From the NCBI GenBank assembly GCA_902776305.1, contig CACYPS010000014.1:1-64000 (forward strand): DNA of 64,000 bases, given 5' to 3'. This document shows, piece by piece, positions 8,396-17,444 of the stretch; position 1 is the stretch's first letter, and every line of letters begins with the position of its first letter. Source of the DNA: an uncultured Lachnospiraceae bacterium (GTDB lineage: Bacteria; Bacillota; Clostridia; Lachnospirales; Lachnospiraceae). The position numbers were made by a program, and so were the translations under genes. The notes below the pieces were generated by a model, which made no database searches, was not told the origin of the DNA, and worked only from the letters and a program-made list of their open reading frames with translations.

Positions 8396-8447
8396 ACTTA
8401 TTCCCTCTGCTTTTTTCAAGTATCTTTCACATCACCGTGACTAATTA

Positions 8448-8517
8448 AGTTTGAAAGTAAACTTTCAAACTTTGATTGGCGGGTCAGATGACCATGCAAA
8501 CATGGTCGCCTGACCCC
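8448..8517. repeat. 70-bp double-hairpin dispersed repeat, copy 1
   Basis: Two adjacent inverted repeats: GTTTGAAAGT/ACTTTCAAAC, then GGGTCAG...CTGACCC with inner ATGACCATG/CATGGTC. The reverse complement of 25343-25412 matches this 70-bp block with only a few differences. It lies 53 bp upstream of the cvfB-like start and 43 bp past the L,D-transpeptidase stop. Confidence 0.85.
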
Positions 8518-8559
8518 GGATGAGCAAATTACAAATTTATTAACTGTCAAAAGTATACA

Positions 8560-10038
8560 TCAATATATTATGACCGGAGTCGCCGTGTTGATCTGATCCC
8601 AGAGCTCCTCCATCTTCGCCGGCGGCGTATTAACGCAGCCGTGAGAGCCGTCATCCAGATAAATGCTTCCTCCGAATGCGTCGCGCCACCACGCATCGTG
8701 GATCGCGCAGCCCGTCCAGTCAAACGCCATGAAATAACTGCAGGTCTGTGACCCGTAACTGCCGCTCATGGTGTGGTCACGGAGCTTGCTCAGGATACAG
8801 AAAACGCCGGTGGGCGTCTGCCTGTCCGGATCGGAAGCCAGACCGGTTACTACATCAGAGTCGAATACCAGATTGTAATCCTTAAAGAACCACATATGCT
8901 GCTCAGCGATACTGACTTCCATGTAGGTCCCGCCGATATCACCATTTTCCTGATTTCTCGTGAGCGCGTTGACGCGCCATTTTGCGGCGATCGTCTGAGA
9001 CTCCCCGGACATGATTGCATTTTCCAGACGGATTACCGTGTCCCCGGTGTTAATCCAGAATCCGTAGGTGTCGCGTTCACTGCCGCCGACCGTGATGGTC
9101 TCCCCGTTGTGATTGACAAATTGCCTGTGCATCTGATATGTCTCATACTTTTTGCCCATCTCATCAACGTACTGCGTAATGGCATCTTCATCCCATGTGA
9201 ACTGTGCTCCGTCCCAGCCCAGCCATGGTCCGAAAGTATTCCAGTCCACCGTCTCCTCTGCTGCAGTGAGATCGATGGTGACGACCGTGTTGCGAATCTG
9301 TTCGGACTGCTCCATCAGAGATGTGAGCGACGGGTCATCAATCTTAATATCAGGCTTGACATAGCAGTCAAATTTTACCAGATTTACGGCAGTCTTTTCT
9401 TTGGCAAGGGCATTTGTGATGGTTTCTGCGACCTTCGCCGGATCTAGCTTGTTGCCGGTGACTTCCGGAACGATTGCAAATCCGTCCTCCGTCCTTGTAA
9501 AGTACGCATTCTGCGGTTCCACGACCTGATCTCCGCTGACGAGCTTGAGGTTATTCACGGCTTCGTTGATCTTATCGGGATTATATGTGACCGTAACTTT
9601 ATCCTCGTATGCCCTGTCCTGACTGATAGCGGCAGGCCACATCTTGAGCGCTTCCTTGTCGAGGAACTCCGCCGGATCTTTTTCAAGCGTAACGTCCTGG
9701 ACAATGTCATTGAACTTGATGGCCTCTCTCACCTTGTTTAAACCAAATACGGTGAAGTTGCCTTTCCGGTTATCGGCGATCGTAAATTCCGTAAATTCTT
9801 CCGGAGTCATGCCCGAAGCATCTGTTCCGTTGATGGTCGTGCCCGGGAGGAAGACGCCGTTGTATTTTTCAAATCCCTCCTTGTACCAGGTGATAGCCCT
9901 GTCTGCTGCGGATGTCGCAACGAGAGCCGTCGCGTACCTGCTTTGTACTCCCTGTGAGTACAGATAGAAAGTACCGCCCGCTCCTGCCGCTGCGAGAAGC
10001 AGAAAAACCGTGAGCGGAATAGCAATTATTTTTTTCAT
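8560..10038 (-). CDS. L,D-transpeptidase (YkuD domain) with peptidoglycan-binding region
   Basis: Predicted to form 3-3 cross-links in peptidoglycan or attach proteins to it, acting outside the membrane. The protein is 492 residues. An N-terminal hydrophobic signal anchor (IIAIPLTVFLLLAAAGAGGT) is followed by two substrate-recognition-like domains (PG_binding_4 type, TINGTDASGMTPEEF at about residues 68-82). The C-terminal YkuD catalytic domain has HDAWW near residue 446 and the signature SHGCVN near 466 with the catalytic cysteine. ATG 10038 has AAAGGA 7-8 bases upstream. The 315-bp region upstream holds a GC-rich dispersed repeat and no recognisable gene. Confidence 0.92.
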   Translation of the reverse strand: MKKIIAIPLTVFLLLAAAGAGGTFYLYSQGVQSRYATALVATSAADRAITWYKEGFEKYNGVFLPGTTINGTDASGMTPEEFTEFTIADNRKGNFTVFGLNKVREAIKFNDIVQDVTLEKDPAEFLDKEALKMWPAAISQDRAYEDKVTVTYNPDKINEAVNNLKLVSGDQVVEPQNAYFTRTEDGFAIVPEVTGNKLDPAKVAETITNALAKEKTAVNLVKFDCYVKPDIKIDDPSLTSLMEQSEQIRNTVVTIDLTAAEETVDWNTFGPWLGWDGAQFTWDEDAITQYVDEMGKKYETYQMHRQFVNHNGETITVGGSERDTYGFWINTGDTVIRLENAIMSGESQTIAAKWRVNALTRNQENGDIGGTYMEVSIAEQHMWFFKDYNLVFDSDVVTGLASDPDRQTPTGVFCILSKLRDHTMSGSYGSQTCSYFMAFDWTGCAIHDAWWRDAFGGSIYLDDGSHGCVNTPPAKMEELWDQINTATPVIIY

Positions 10039-10112
10039 ATATTAATCCTTTCGTATACCGTTTTTTGATGCCGCGATAGATGGCTCGAGATTCCGGAACA
10101 CCCCGGCATCCC

Positions 10113-10182
10113 TGCCGCGACATGCGGTGTGCGTAAGCGCATTCCACTGCGCATGTTTGCGATCCGCCGTGCCTAAGCATGC
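10113..10182. repeat. GC-rich dispersed repeat, copy 1 (within gene-free 10039-10353)
   Basis: The block starting TGCCGCGAC and containing TGCGATCCGCCG aligns over about 70 bp with 33780-33849 in the same orientation, with scattered mismatches. It is the only notable structure in the gap between the L,D-transpeptidase and moaC. A weak minus-strand promoter (TTGCCA, 17 bp, TATTGT) may lie at about 10270-10305. Confidence 0.6.
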
Positions 10183-10353
10183 GTAACAATGCTCCGGAGG
10201 CGCATTTGTAGCGGAGGCTTTTATTCTTCATCGCGGGATTGTACTCAAAACGAAGAACAAAAAATTTCTGCACAATATCTACTGTAGTATACTTTGGCAA
10301 ATAATACAAACAAAAAAAGTGTGAACTCACCTCATGCCTGACTCAGAATTCGA

Positions 10354-10926
10354 TTAATCAAATCTGAAGTCACCGCTCTTTCCACCGCTTTTTTCAAGCA
10401 AATGAATGTCAGAAATGACCATTCGTTTATCGATTGCCTTGCACATGTCATAGATTGTAAGAAGTGCGACGGATACGCCGGTCAGCGCTTCCATCTCGAC
10501 GCCGGTCTTGCCGTCGACCTTGACGCGGCAATATGCTTTGATGGTCACGGTGTCACTCGCTGTTCCGTTAGCTTGATCAATGTCATGTTTCTGAGGCAGT
10601 TGCCTTGCAGCAGAAGAGTGTGCTTCATCCGCCGGCTCTTCTGCCTGATTGAAATCATCCAATTCAAAGGTTATTTTGGCATTTGTCAGATTCAATATAT
10701 GGCACATCGGGATAAGCTCGGCTGTTTTCTTTGCACCCATGATACCGGCCACCTGCGCAACAGTCAGGACATCTCCCTTCTTGACCTTGTGCCCGATGAT
10801 TGCCTCGTAGACCTCGCGGCTTACGAGAATGCTGCCGCAAGCGACAGCTTCGCGGTGGGTAGGTGCTTTCTCGGAGACGTCGACCATAAAAGCGTTGCCA
10901 TTGTCATCGAAGTGTGTGAATTCCAT
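10354..10926 (-). CDS. moaC: Cyclic pyranopterin monophosphate synthase MoaC
   Basis: Second step of molybdenum cofactor synthesis, converting 3',8-cyclo-GTP to cyclic pyranopterin monophosphate. It has 190 residues where the family is near 160. Family motifs are [28 protein letters not shown] (the usual MCHPL reads MCHIL) and [20 protein letters not shown] with KAIDK. The extra length is a hydrophilic insert of about 30 residues at roughly 94-127 ([20 protein letters not shown] and onwards), in a surface loop position between conserved strands. It is the last gene of the molybdenum cluster, 75 bp after modC. The ribosome binding site is weak (AAAGG, 12 bases from ATG). Confidence 0.93.
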   Translation of the reverse strand: MEFTHFDDNGNAFMVDVSEKAPTHREAVACGSILVSREVYEAIIGHKVKKGDVLTVAQVAGIMGAKKTAELIPMCHILNLTNAKITFELDDFNQAEEPADEAHSSAARQLPQKHDIDQANGTASDTVTIKAYCRVKVDGKTGVEMEALTGVSVALLTIYDMCKAIDKRMVISDIHLLEKSGGKSGDFRFD

Positions 10927-11001
10927 ATGTGTTCCATGCCTTTCTTTTTCTTATGATCCCGCTTCCGAAGCCTGACTTGATTACTTTAGCTCAGGCTTAA
11001 T

Positions 11002-12183
11002 TCACAACAGGTACAACAAATCTTTCTCCGGCAACACGAGATAATCCGGCAGACCTCTCTCATCAATCTCCGGCCAAAGCTCCCGCTGAACCAGCCAGGT
11101 CAGAAGCGTTCCGTCAGCGCTCTCCGTCTCCGGCTTGATATAGTAGTTGCGTTCAAACTGCAGGCGGGCTTCGGAAATCACGTTACATCGGATAGAATTT
11201 CCGGGGCGTGTAGCGCTGGTTTGTCCCAAAACATCCTTCCCCTGTACTTCACCCGTCTCGTCCCGAAGATACACCGGCTGAAACTGGTGCGCACGGAAGC
11301 CCAAATGATTGAACTTCCCCGGCAGCACCCTCTCCGTCTCTATCGTAATTCCCCAATCCAGTGCCTTCACGTGGTGGTCATCAAGCCTCTCCGCCCGACT
11401 GAAATTCTTGCAGCCGGTGAGCGCCGCTGCCGCGCGCGTTCCCGGATCGGCAAATACAGACCTCGTCTCTCCTCTCTTCACGACCTTCCCTTCATCCACT
11501 ATGAGAAGTTCCTCTGAAAAGCGATATATTTCATCGCGGTCATGTGAGACCATTATGACCATTCCCTCATAATCCTTCAGCATCTCTGTCAGTTCAAGCT
11601 GCATGCGATCTTTCAGGAACCAGTCGAGTGCCGAAAAGGGTTCATCCAACAGGATAACATCCGGACTGTAGGCCATTATGCGTGCGAGCGCAACGCGTTG
11701 CTGCTGGCCGCCGGAAATCTGGCGTGGGAGCCGATCTTCGAGACCGGTCAGCTTGAATTTTTCTATCATCTCATCGGCTCGCCGGTTCTTCTCTTCTTTG
11801 AAAACTTTGCGGCGGGAAAAGAGACCACCGGCTGATTTATTATTTTCTTTCAAGGAGCCTACGCTGCGTCGCTGTGTCTCCAATCCGACCATGATGTTCT
11901 CGCGCACGGTCATATTCGGAAAGAGGGCATAGTTCTGGAAAAGATATCCGACGTTGCGCACCTGCGGTCGCAGGTTGATGTGCCCGGAAGAGTCAAAAAG
12001 TACACGGTCACCCAGCACAATATGCCCCTCGTCAGGCGTAAGAATACCCGCTATGGATCGTAATGTCATGGACTTGCCTGAGCCCGAAGCACCCAGGATG
12101 CCGACCCGCCGTCCGTCGAGCTCGAAATTCATATCCAGGGTAAAGCTCCTGTATTGTTTTTTTATGTTGACTGACAAGCTCAT
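11002..12183 (-). CDS. modC: Molybdate ABC transporter ATP-binding protein
   Basis: Energises molybdate import with ModB and ModA. It has 393 residues. Walker A is GASGSGKS (about 31-38), the Q-loop region is GYLFQNYALFP, the signature is SGGQQQRVALARI, Walker B is VILLDEPFSALD, and the switch His is in VSHDRDEI. The C-terminal part is a molybdate-binding TOBE/Mop-like regulatory domain without strong motifs. An insert of about 30 residues (QRRSVGSLKENNKSAGGLFS) lies between the Q-loop and signature. It follows modB by 48 bp. The start has only a weak Shine-Dalgarno site (AAGGA, 13 bases away). Confidence 0.92.
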   Translation of the reverse strand: MSLSVNIKKQYRSFTLDMNFELDGRRVGILGASGSGKSMTLRSIAGILTPDEGHIVLGDRVLFDSSGHINLRPQVRNVGYLFQNYALFPNMTVRENIMVGLETQRRSVGSLKENNKSAGGLFSRRKVFKEEKNRRADEMIEKFKLTGLEDRLPRQISGGQQQRVALARIMAYSPDVILLDEPFSALDWFLKDRMQLELTEMLKDYEGMVIMVSHDRDEIYRFSEELLIVDEGKVVKRGETRSVFADPGTRAAAALTGCKNFSRAERLDDHHVKALDWGITIETERVLPGKFNHLGFRAHQFQPVYLRDETGEVQGKDVLGQTSATRPGNSIRCNVISEARLQFERNYYIKPETESADGTLLTWLVQRELWPEIDERGLPDYLVLPEKDLLYLL

Positions 12184-12231
12184 GTTTCCGGTCTGATCCT
12201 TTCGTTGCTCGGTGATGTTCTACTTCAAGCC

Positions 12232-12936
12232 TCACCACCGCTCCACATTCTTCATAGATCTCGATGAAATCACATTGATAAGGACAATCGCCGCAAAGGC
12301 AATCAGCAGCACAATCGCCACCCACACCCCCGCAGTGAGGTAGTTCTGATCCTGGATGACCATCGCGATCCGCTGAGATATCGTCGCAGTCTTGCCGGGT
12401 ATGTTCCCGGCGAGCATGGACGTCGCACCATATTCGCCGAGAGCGCGCGCAAATGTCAAAATTGTGCCGGACGCAATGCCGGGACCGGCATTTGGGACTA
12501 CGATCCGCCAAAAAATCTTCATGTCCGACATGCCGAGCGTTCGCCCTGCGTAAATCAGGTTGATATCGACCTGCTCAAACGCCGCTCTCGCATTCCTGTA
12601 CATAAGCGGAAACGCAATGACCGTCGCGGCGATAATACAACCGAGCCAGCTCTGCACAACCTTTATTCCGAACTGGTCATACAGAAACATGCCCATCGGC
12701 CTTCTCTTCGAGAAAAGCAGAAGAAGAAAAAAGCCCGCGACCGTCGGCGGCAGCACCATAGGCAGTGTCAATATGCCGTCAATGACCGCCTTCAGACCGC
12801 TTCCCGCTCTCATAATCTTGCTCGCGGCAAAAAATCCCAGAAAGAAGCAGAAAAATGTAGCGACCACGCCCGTCTTGAGTGAAATCCACAAAGGACTCCA
12901 GTCTAAATTTTGCAGGATGATACCGAGCTCTTCCAT
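12232..12936 (-). CDS. modB: Molybdate ABC transporter permease
   Basis: Membrane channel of the molybdate importer, 234 residues with five to six transmembrane helices. The EAA loop that contacts ModC is visible as AGRTLGMSDMKIFWRIVVPN, followed by GPGIASGTILTFARALGEYG and LAGNIPGKT, the ModB-type signature. It sits between modA (55 bp upstream) and modC. The ATG at 12936 has GGAGG about 4 bases ahead (minus strand GGAGGCGAA). Confidence 0.93.
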   Translation of the reverse strand: MEELGIILQNLDWSPLWISLKTGVVATFFCFFLGFFAASKIMRAGSGLKAVIDGILTLPMVLPPTVAGFFLLLLFSKRRPMGMFLYDQFGIKVVQSWLGCIIAATVIAFPLMYRNARAAFEQVDINLIYAGRTLGMSDMKIFWRIVVPNAGPGIASGTILTFARALGEYGATSMLAGNIPGKTATISQRIAMVIQDQNYLTAGVWVAIVLLIAFAAIVLINVISSRSMKNVERW

Positions 12937-12991
12937 TTCGCCTCCGTCTCTGTTGAATTACACATGCCTATACCGAAATTCGGCAAATGTC

Positions 12992-13849
12992 TCATTCGAC
13001 ATTTGTATCGAAGTAATATGCTTCAAATATCGCCTTCGCCTCATCGCCCGCAACAAACTTCACGAAGTCCGCCGCCGCTGCCTTCTCCGCATCGTCAGCC
13101 TCCTCATTCACTACCTGCGCGATCGGATAGATGACATCGCCGGTAAGATCGTAGCTGATTGTCTCAAGCACATCGAGCTCGTCTTCATATCCGTATGTAT
13201 CGGAAAAATATGTCGTACCTACCTCGCAGGAAGCCTCCACGACCGCTGCAAGCACCTTGGACACGTTGCCCTGCTCGGAAATCTCGACGCCGCCGAGCGC
13301 ATCAGATACCTGCTGCGTCGTGATGTCGGCAGCCGCATCCACATCATATCCCTGGAGAAGGCCTGAATTGATCATGGCAACGCGCGTGTAACGTCCGACC
13401 GGCACGGAGCCGTCGGCGAGGGCGATGCCGGAGGCATTTGCAATATCGGCAAGACCGGTGACCTTCGTGCCCGAATCCTTGCGGGAGACGACAACGACCT
13501 GATTGTTGACGACATTTGCACGGGTGCCCTCAACAACGAGGTTATCCTCCTTTTCAAGCTTGTCCATCTGCTTCTGCGCCGCAGAGAAGAACACATCGCA
13601 GGCATAGCCCTCCTCGATCTGTGTGAGAAGGGTGCCGGAGCTGTCCGCATTGTAAGTAATCTTCACTTCCGGATGCTGCTTATTGTAAGCGGCTGCCACT
13701 TCCTGCATAACATTGTTGAGAGATGCTGCGATAAAGACCTGAATTTCAGTCTCTTCGGCAGGCGCCGTCGATGCGGATGATCCGCCACATGCTGCAAGAG
13801 AACATGCCACTGTGAGCGCTGTCAGAATTGCCATACATTTCTTTTTCAT
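12992..13849 (-). CDS. modA: Molybdate-binding lipoprotein
   Basis: Substrate-binding component of the molybdate importer, tethered outside the membrane, 285 residues. The signal peptide ends in a lipobox LAAC (CSLAACGGSS). The mature part starts with IQVFIAASLNNVMQEVAAAY, the ModA oxyanion-binding Ser motif, with further sites in ADSSGTLLTQIEEG and DVFFSAAQKQMDKL. ATG 13849 is preferred to upstream in-frame starts because AAGGA lies 7 bases before it and the signal peptide follows at once. It is preceded by a 144-bp spacer with short repeats and by the MOSC-MogA gene. Confidence 0.94.
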   Translation of the reverse strand: MKKKCMAILTALTVACSLAACGGSSASTAPAEETEIQVFIAASLNNVMQEVAAAYNKQHPEVKITYNADSSGTLLTQIEEGYACDVFFSAAQKQMDKLEKEDNLVVEGTRANVVNNQVVVVSRKDSGTKVTGLADIANASGIALADGSVPVGRYTRVAMINSGLLQGYDVDAAADITTQQVSDALGGVEISEQGNVSKVLAAVVEASCEVGTTYFSDTYGYEDELDVLETISYDLTGDVIYPIAQVVNEEADDAEKAAAADFVKFVAGDEAKAIFEAYYFDTNVE

Positions 13850-13933
13850 TTTGATTTCCTTGTCTGTGTCATAAAAAACTTCATTTTTCACATGCATCCC
13901 TATCCACACCAGAAAATGCATCATTTTCATATA

Positions 13934-13988
13934 CAGCTCTGCCGCATCAGAGAAAAGTTTCCTTCTCACATGCAGCTCTGCCGCATCA
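13934..13988. repeat. 39-bp period short repeat between modA and mosC-mogA
   Basis: CAGCTCTGCCGCATCA occurs at 13934-13949 and 13973-13988 (period 39). Each copy is preceded by a TTTTCATATA- or TTCTCACATG-like tract, and a fainter third copy lies near 13886-13900. It ends 5 bp from the stop codon of the MOSC-MogA gene. Confidence 0.6.
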
Positions 13989-13993
13989 ATAGT

Positions 13994-14920
13994 TCAGTCC
14001 GTATCCGTCCCCCGCAAAATCCCGAGCCCATGTTCCAGAGGCTTTAAAATGAAATCAAGATCCTCTCGCACCGCCTTCGGACTGCCGGGCATGTTGATGA
14101 TCAGCGTCTTCTTGCGAATGCCCGATGCCTGGCGGCTCAACATAGCCTTCGGAGTGATCTGTAACGAATACCAGCGCATGGCCTCCGCGATACCCGGAGC
14201 CTGACGGTCGCACACTTCAAGAGTTGCTTCCGGCGTAATATCACGCTCCGAGAATCCTGTTCCGCCCGTCGTAAATATCGCATTTACCTGTCTTTGATCG
14301 CTAAGACGTATAAGTTCCTTCTTGAGCTTGCTCTTGTCGTCCGGCAGAAGGATGTATTCGATGACCTCATACCCGTTATTCTTCAGGATGTCTACCATAA
14401 GCGGGCCGCTCTTGTCCTTATATTCTTTCAAGTACGCGCGGTCGGAAAGTGTTATGACGGCTGCGGTGAAGGGACGATTTGCTTCAAGCGGAAGAAGCTG
14501 AACCTCGTCACCCGGATGGATCACTCCCTCCTCGAGGACCTCCGCGAAAACTCCCTCGCGCGGCATGATGCAGTCACCCACCTGGTGGTAGATAGCGCAA
14601 TGGCTGTGACACTCCTTTCCGATCTGCGTGAGGCGGAGCAGCGCGCTGCCTACACGAATCTTCGTACCGACGGGGATCACCCGGAGATCAAAACCTTCCA
14701 CGACGAGATTTTCGCCGAAAGCACCGAAATCGACATTTGCTCCCTTTTCGCGAAACTCTTCGATCTTCTCAAGGGAGAGAAGGCTGACCTGGCGATGCCA
14801 TTTTCCCGCATGCGCGTCACCCTCGATCCCCCAGTTCGGAATCAGGTGAGCCTCCCCGATCTCATGCTTTTGTGTCCCTTTTTTTTCGCTTATGCATATA
14901 GCAAGTACTTTTCCTATCAT
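13994..14920 (-). CDS. MOSC domain - MogA fusion protein (molybdenum cofactor biosynthesis)
   Basis: A 308-residue two-domain protein. Residues 1-145 are a MOSC (molybdenum cofactor sulfurase C-terminal type) domain, with GIEGDAHAGKWHRQVSLLS and the conserved cysteine in GKECHSHCAIY. Residues 150-308 are a MogA/MoaB adenylyltransferase domain that activates molybdopterin with ATP; motifs are VITLSDRA, TTGGTGFSERDITPEAT and NMPGSPKAVRE. It is the first gene of the molybdenum operon, which runs on through modA, modB, modC and moaC. It has a clear promoter about 30 bp upstream. Such fusions are known in Clostridia; the exact role of the MOSC half is inferred. Confidence 0.9.
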   Translation of the reverse strand: MIGKVLAICISEKKGTQKHEIGEAHLIPNWGIEGDAHAGKWHRQVSLLSLEKIEEFREKGANVDFGAFGENLVVEGFDLRVIPVGTKIRVGSALLRLTQIGKECHSHCAIYHQVGDCIMPREGVFAEVLEEGVIHPGDEVQLLPLEANRPFTAAVITLSDRAYLKEYKDKSGPLMVDILKNNGYEVIEYILLPDDKSKLKKELIRLSDQRQVNAIFTTGGTGFSERDITPEATLEVCDRQAPGIAEAMRWYSLQITPKAMLSRQASGIRKKTLIINMPGSPKAVREDLDFILKPLEHGLGILRGTDTD

Positions 14921-14952
14921 AAGTCCTCCCTGGTGTGATACTTCTGTATCTC

Positions 14953-14981
14953 ATTATAGGGTAAAAAATCACCTGCGGCAA
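14953..14981 (-). promoter_or_regulatory. Promoter of the molybdenum operon
   Basis: On the minus strand, TTGCCG (14976-14981), 17 bp and a perfect TATAAT (14953-14958). Transcription would start about 25 bases before the MOSC-MogA ATG, leaving no room for a leader riboswitch. Confidence 0.7.
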
Positions 14982-15240
14982 TTCGGCGGATTGAAAAATG
15001 CATACTCCATTTTTGATCTCTGACGCAGTATTCTCATGAAGCGTGTCAATGATGTACATACAAAATGAGACTTGTTTCTGACAAGGGTTACCTCCCCGCA
15101 CCACGCTGTGTTATAATTTTTCCATCAAAAACTCTACGCAAGGAAGTGGCAAGTCAACCGGGGCTGTCGAATTAAAGCGCGAAACTACATCGCCTTTATG
15201 CGGCAACTCCCTCCCGCCTGTTACAATTCGGAGGTTAAGT
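14982..15240. other. Divergent intergenic region upstream of the phosphatase gene
   Basis: No gene is seen here. A TATAAT at 15112-15117 on the plus strand has a poor -35. If used, it gives a leader of about 115 bases ending in GGAGG 6 bases ahead of ATG 15241. The leader contains several GC-rich short inverted stretches but matches no riboswitch I know. Confidence 0.4.
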
Positions 15241-15981
15241 ATGAACATTTATGCTTGCAGCGACATTCACGGGCAATACCGCCTGTTCAAAAAAATGCTC
15301 AAAGACATCCGCTTCAGTGACGACGATCTCCTTTACATCCTGGGCGACATCATAGACCGAGGCCCCGAGAGCATCCCCATGCTGCAGGACATTATGCAGC
15401 GGGACAACGTCATGTGCCTGCTCGGAAACCATGAGTTCATGATGTATACCAACTACAGATATCCGGAAAAGGACAACTCCTGGCTCTATAGCGCCAACGG
15501 CGGCACCGTGACGCGCGCCGACTTCGAAAAACTGTCCACCGCAGAACAGGAAAAAATCCTGAATTTCATCGGCAACATGGCTCTGCAGATCGATCTGACT
15601 GTCGAAAGTGAACATTTCCTGCTAAGCCACTCTGACTTCATCGCGGATAAGAACAGCGTTCTCTTCAAAGACGTCTCATACCATGTCGCTACGGGTACTG
15701 TCTGGAATTCCCCGTGGCGGGCATGGGAGCATGTCCCCAAGAAGAAATACAAAACGGACAATCGGATACATGTGATCGGCCATGTCCCTGTTCAGTACCT
15801 CGATGAAAATCCGAGTCCCTGCGAGGCATTTGTCGATCTAAAAAACAATATCGTGAACATCGATCTTGGCTGTGCCGGTATCGGCAAACGGAAATTCGCG
15901 CCGGGGCTGGGACTGTGCTGCATGAACCTGACCGTATTTGCTAAAGAGAAAAGCAGTACTGCCTTTACGTACTATTATTGA
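15241..15981 (+). CDS. Serine/threonine-type metallophosphatase
   Basis: A 246-residue phosphoesterase of the calcineurin/PPP superfamily. All metal-binding signatures are present in order: SDIHGQY (GDxHG type, residues 7-13), LGDIIDRGPES (GDxxDRG), LLGNHEFM (GNHE), LLSHSD and VIGHVPV. The family dephosphorylates proteins or small phosphoesters; bacterial members near this size include PrpA/B-type phosphatases and diadenosine tetraphosphatases, and the substrate here is unknown. The start is supported by GGAGG 6 bases upstream. It is monocistronic, followed by a terminator. Confidence 0.88.
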   Translation: MNIYACSDIHGQYRLFKKMLKDIRFSDDDLLYILGDIIDRGPESIPMLQDIMQRDNVMCLLGNHEFMMYTNYRYPEKDNSWLYSANGGTVTRADFEKLSTAEQEKILNFIGNMALQIDLTVESEHFLLSHSDFIADKNSVLFKDVSYHVATGTVWNSPWRAWEHVPKKKYKTDNRIHVIGHVPVQYLDENPSPCEAFVDLKNNIVNIDLGCAGIGKRKFAPGLGLCCMNLTVFAKEKSSTAFTYYY

Positions 15982-15996
15982 TGCCCGAGTATAATA

Positions 15997-16046
15997 AAAG
16001 CAGGAACGCGCATCCCCTTTCAGATCCGCTTTCCTGCTTTATTTTC
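15997..16046 (+). terminator. Terminator-like hairpin after the phosphatase gene
   Basis: AAAGCAGGAA (15997-16006) pairs with TTCCTGCTTT (16031-16040) and is followed by ATTTTCC. The loop is long (24 bases), so efficiency is uncertain. It lies between convergent genes and may serve both. Confidence 0.6.
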
Positions 16047-16091
16047 CTCCTTACAGATCAGAGTCCTGCCGATACTCTGTCACGTAGTCTC

Positions 16092-16799
16092 TCACTTATC
16101 CGCATCCGCCACAAACTTCAGCGTACAGTCCTTCGGTGCCCGCCTGTGGTCACAGTGGTAAGCATACACTTCATACTTCTCCGCCAGTCTCATTAAGTCC
16201 TTATAATATGTATGCCCGGATCTCTCGATAAACGACGTCTCATGCAGGACCAGGAAGTCCGATATCTGCATCCCGGGATTGTAATTCAACACCCACTGAA
16301 GGAATCGCTCAGTAGCGGTGATGTCTCCCAGATCTCCCGAATAGTAGACAAATCGCCGGCCGATCCGGAACGTGTACGCATATGAGACGATCCTGTTCGA
16401 GTGAAGTCCCGTGGTCTCAAAAAACCCGACGCCGGGGGCATGCTTCAAGTCAACGAACTCCACATACTTGGTATAATCCGACATAAAAAACGAAAAATAC
16501 TCGATCAGATATTTCTTAAAGTTGTTATCCGGAACAATGATTTTGCATCTGACGTTCTTCTGATAGCGAAGATAAAGGAGCAGCGGATGAATAGATCCCG
16601 CGTGATCCCCGTGAAGATGGGTGATCATCAGATACTCCACCTCATCGATCAGCTTGCTTTTTATCATTCTTTCGTAATTCGCGTAACCACAGTCTACAAG
16701 CACATTACCGAAGGACATTCTGACCAGCATAGAGGAATTTCCGAGGTCAAATGATCTCATATTTCCGGTACCTGCAAATTTTATTCTTCCGTTCAGCAT
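16092..16799 (-). CDS. Metallo-beta-lactamase-fold hydrolase
   Basis: A 235-residue MBL-fold protein with the metal-binding motif THLHGDHAGS (HxHxDH, near residue 60), a downstream YYSGDLGD (Asp ligand) and a late YAYHCDHR (His ligand). An N-terminal GTGNMRSFDLGNSSMLV segment resembles the substrate entry strand of RNase Z-like and related hydrolases. Overall it is closest to uncharacterised MBL-fold phosphodiesterases or hydrolases; the substrate cannot be inferred. The minus-strand gene is convergent with the phosphatase and divergent from the DUF212 operon. GGAG lies 9-10 bases before ATG 16799. Confidence 0.82.
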   Translation of the reverse strand: MLNGRIKFAGTGNMRSFDLGNSSMLVRMSFGNVLVDCGYANYERMIKSKLIDEVEYLMITHLHGDHAGSIHPLLLYLRYQKNVRCKIIVPDNNFKKYLIEYFSFFMSDYTKYVEFVDLKHAPGVGFFETTGLHSNRIVSYAYTFRIGRRFVYYSGDLGDITATERFLQWVLNYNPGMQISDFLVLHETSFIERSGHTYYKDLMRLAEKYEVYAYHCDHRRAPKDCTLKFVADADK

Positions 16800-16951
16800 G
16801 TGCGTCTTCTCCGTCCATCATAGTTTTGCCGTCTTTTATATATATAAGATACCACAAAACTTGTATTTGATGTACTACATTCGAAATTTTCGATGTTTAA
16901 GAACCGTCGATAAACATGTATAATAAAGAGTTATAAAGAAGGAGAAAATGT

Positions 16952-17407
16952 ATGTTGACCGAATTACTGTCAAACCGAATCATATTATCCGGACTTATCG
17001 GATGGGCCTCCGCTCAAATCCTGAAGACAATCATTTATGCACTCGTCAATCGTAAACTCGATCTTACCCGGCTTGTCGGCGATGGCGGTATGCCCAGTGC
17101 CCACTCATCGACCGTGGTCAGCGTCGCTGTTGCAATCGCGTTCGAGTGCGGATTGGCCTCACCGCTTTTCGCCCTGTCTGCGTTCTTTGCCTTTATAACC
17201 ATGCACGACGCTTCAGGCGTACGTCTCGAGACCGGAAAACAGGCCAAGGCAATCAATGACATATTTATCCTTTTATCCGATCTTACGGAAGACGTCAAGA
17301 CACCGGAACAGAAGCTCAAAGAATTTGTCGGCCACACGAAACTGCAGGTCATAGCTGGAGGGCTCCTCGGGCTCGTCGTGACAGGCGCGTCATACGTCCT
17401 GTTCTGA
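16952..17407 (+). CDS. Divergent PAP2 family (DUF212, YuiD-like) membrane protein
   Basis: A 151-residue membrane protein with four hydrophobic segments. The signature GDGGMPSAHSSTVVSVAVAI (about residues 44-63) is the divergent PAP2 phosphatase motif seen in DUF212 proteins such as B. subtilis YuiD; HDASGVRLETGKQA is also typical. A lipid or isoprenoid phosphatase role is suspected for the family but not established. GAAGGAG lies 7 bases before ATG 16952. It is the first gene of a six-gene plus-strand operon with gaps of 37, 2, -4, 45 and 7 bp. Confidence 0.88.
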   Translation: MLTELLSNRIILSGLIGWASAQILKTIIYALVNRKLDLTRLVGDGGMPSAHSSTVVSVAVAIAFECGLASPLFALSAFFAFITMHDASGVRLETGKQAKAINDIFILLSDLTEDVKTPEQKLKEFVGHTKLQVIAGGLLGLVVTGASYVLF

Positions 17408-17444
17408 GATGCACTGCATCCTGCCCAATACGGAGGTTGTCATT

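Noticed and set aside
14921-14981. Molybdenum cofactor riboswitch before the molybdenum operon
   Set aside because: The promoter lies so close to the first gene that the leader is about 25 bases, too short.
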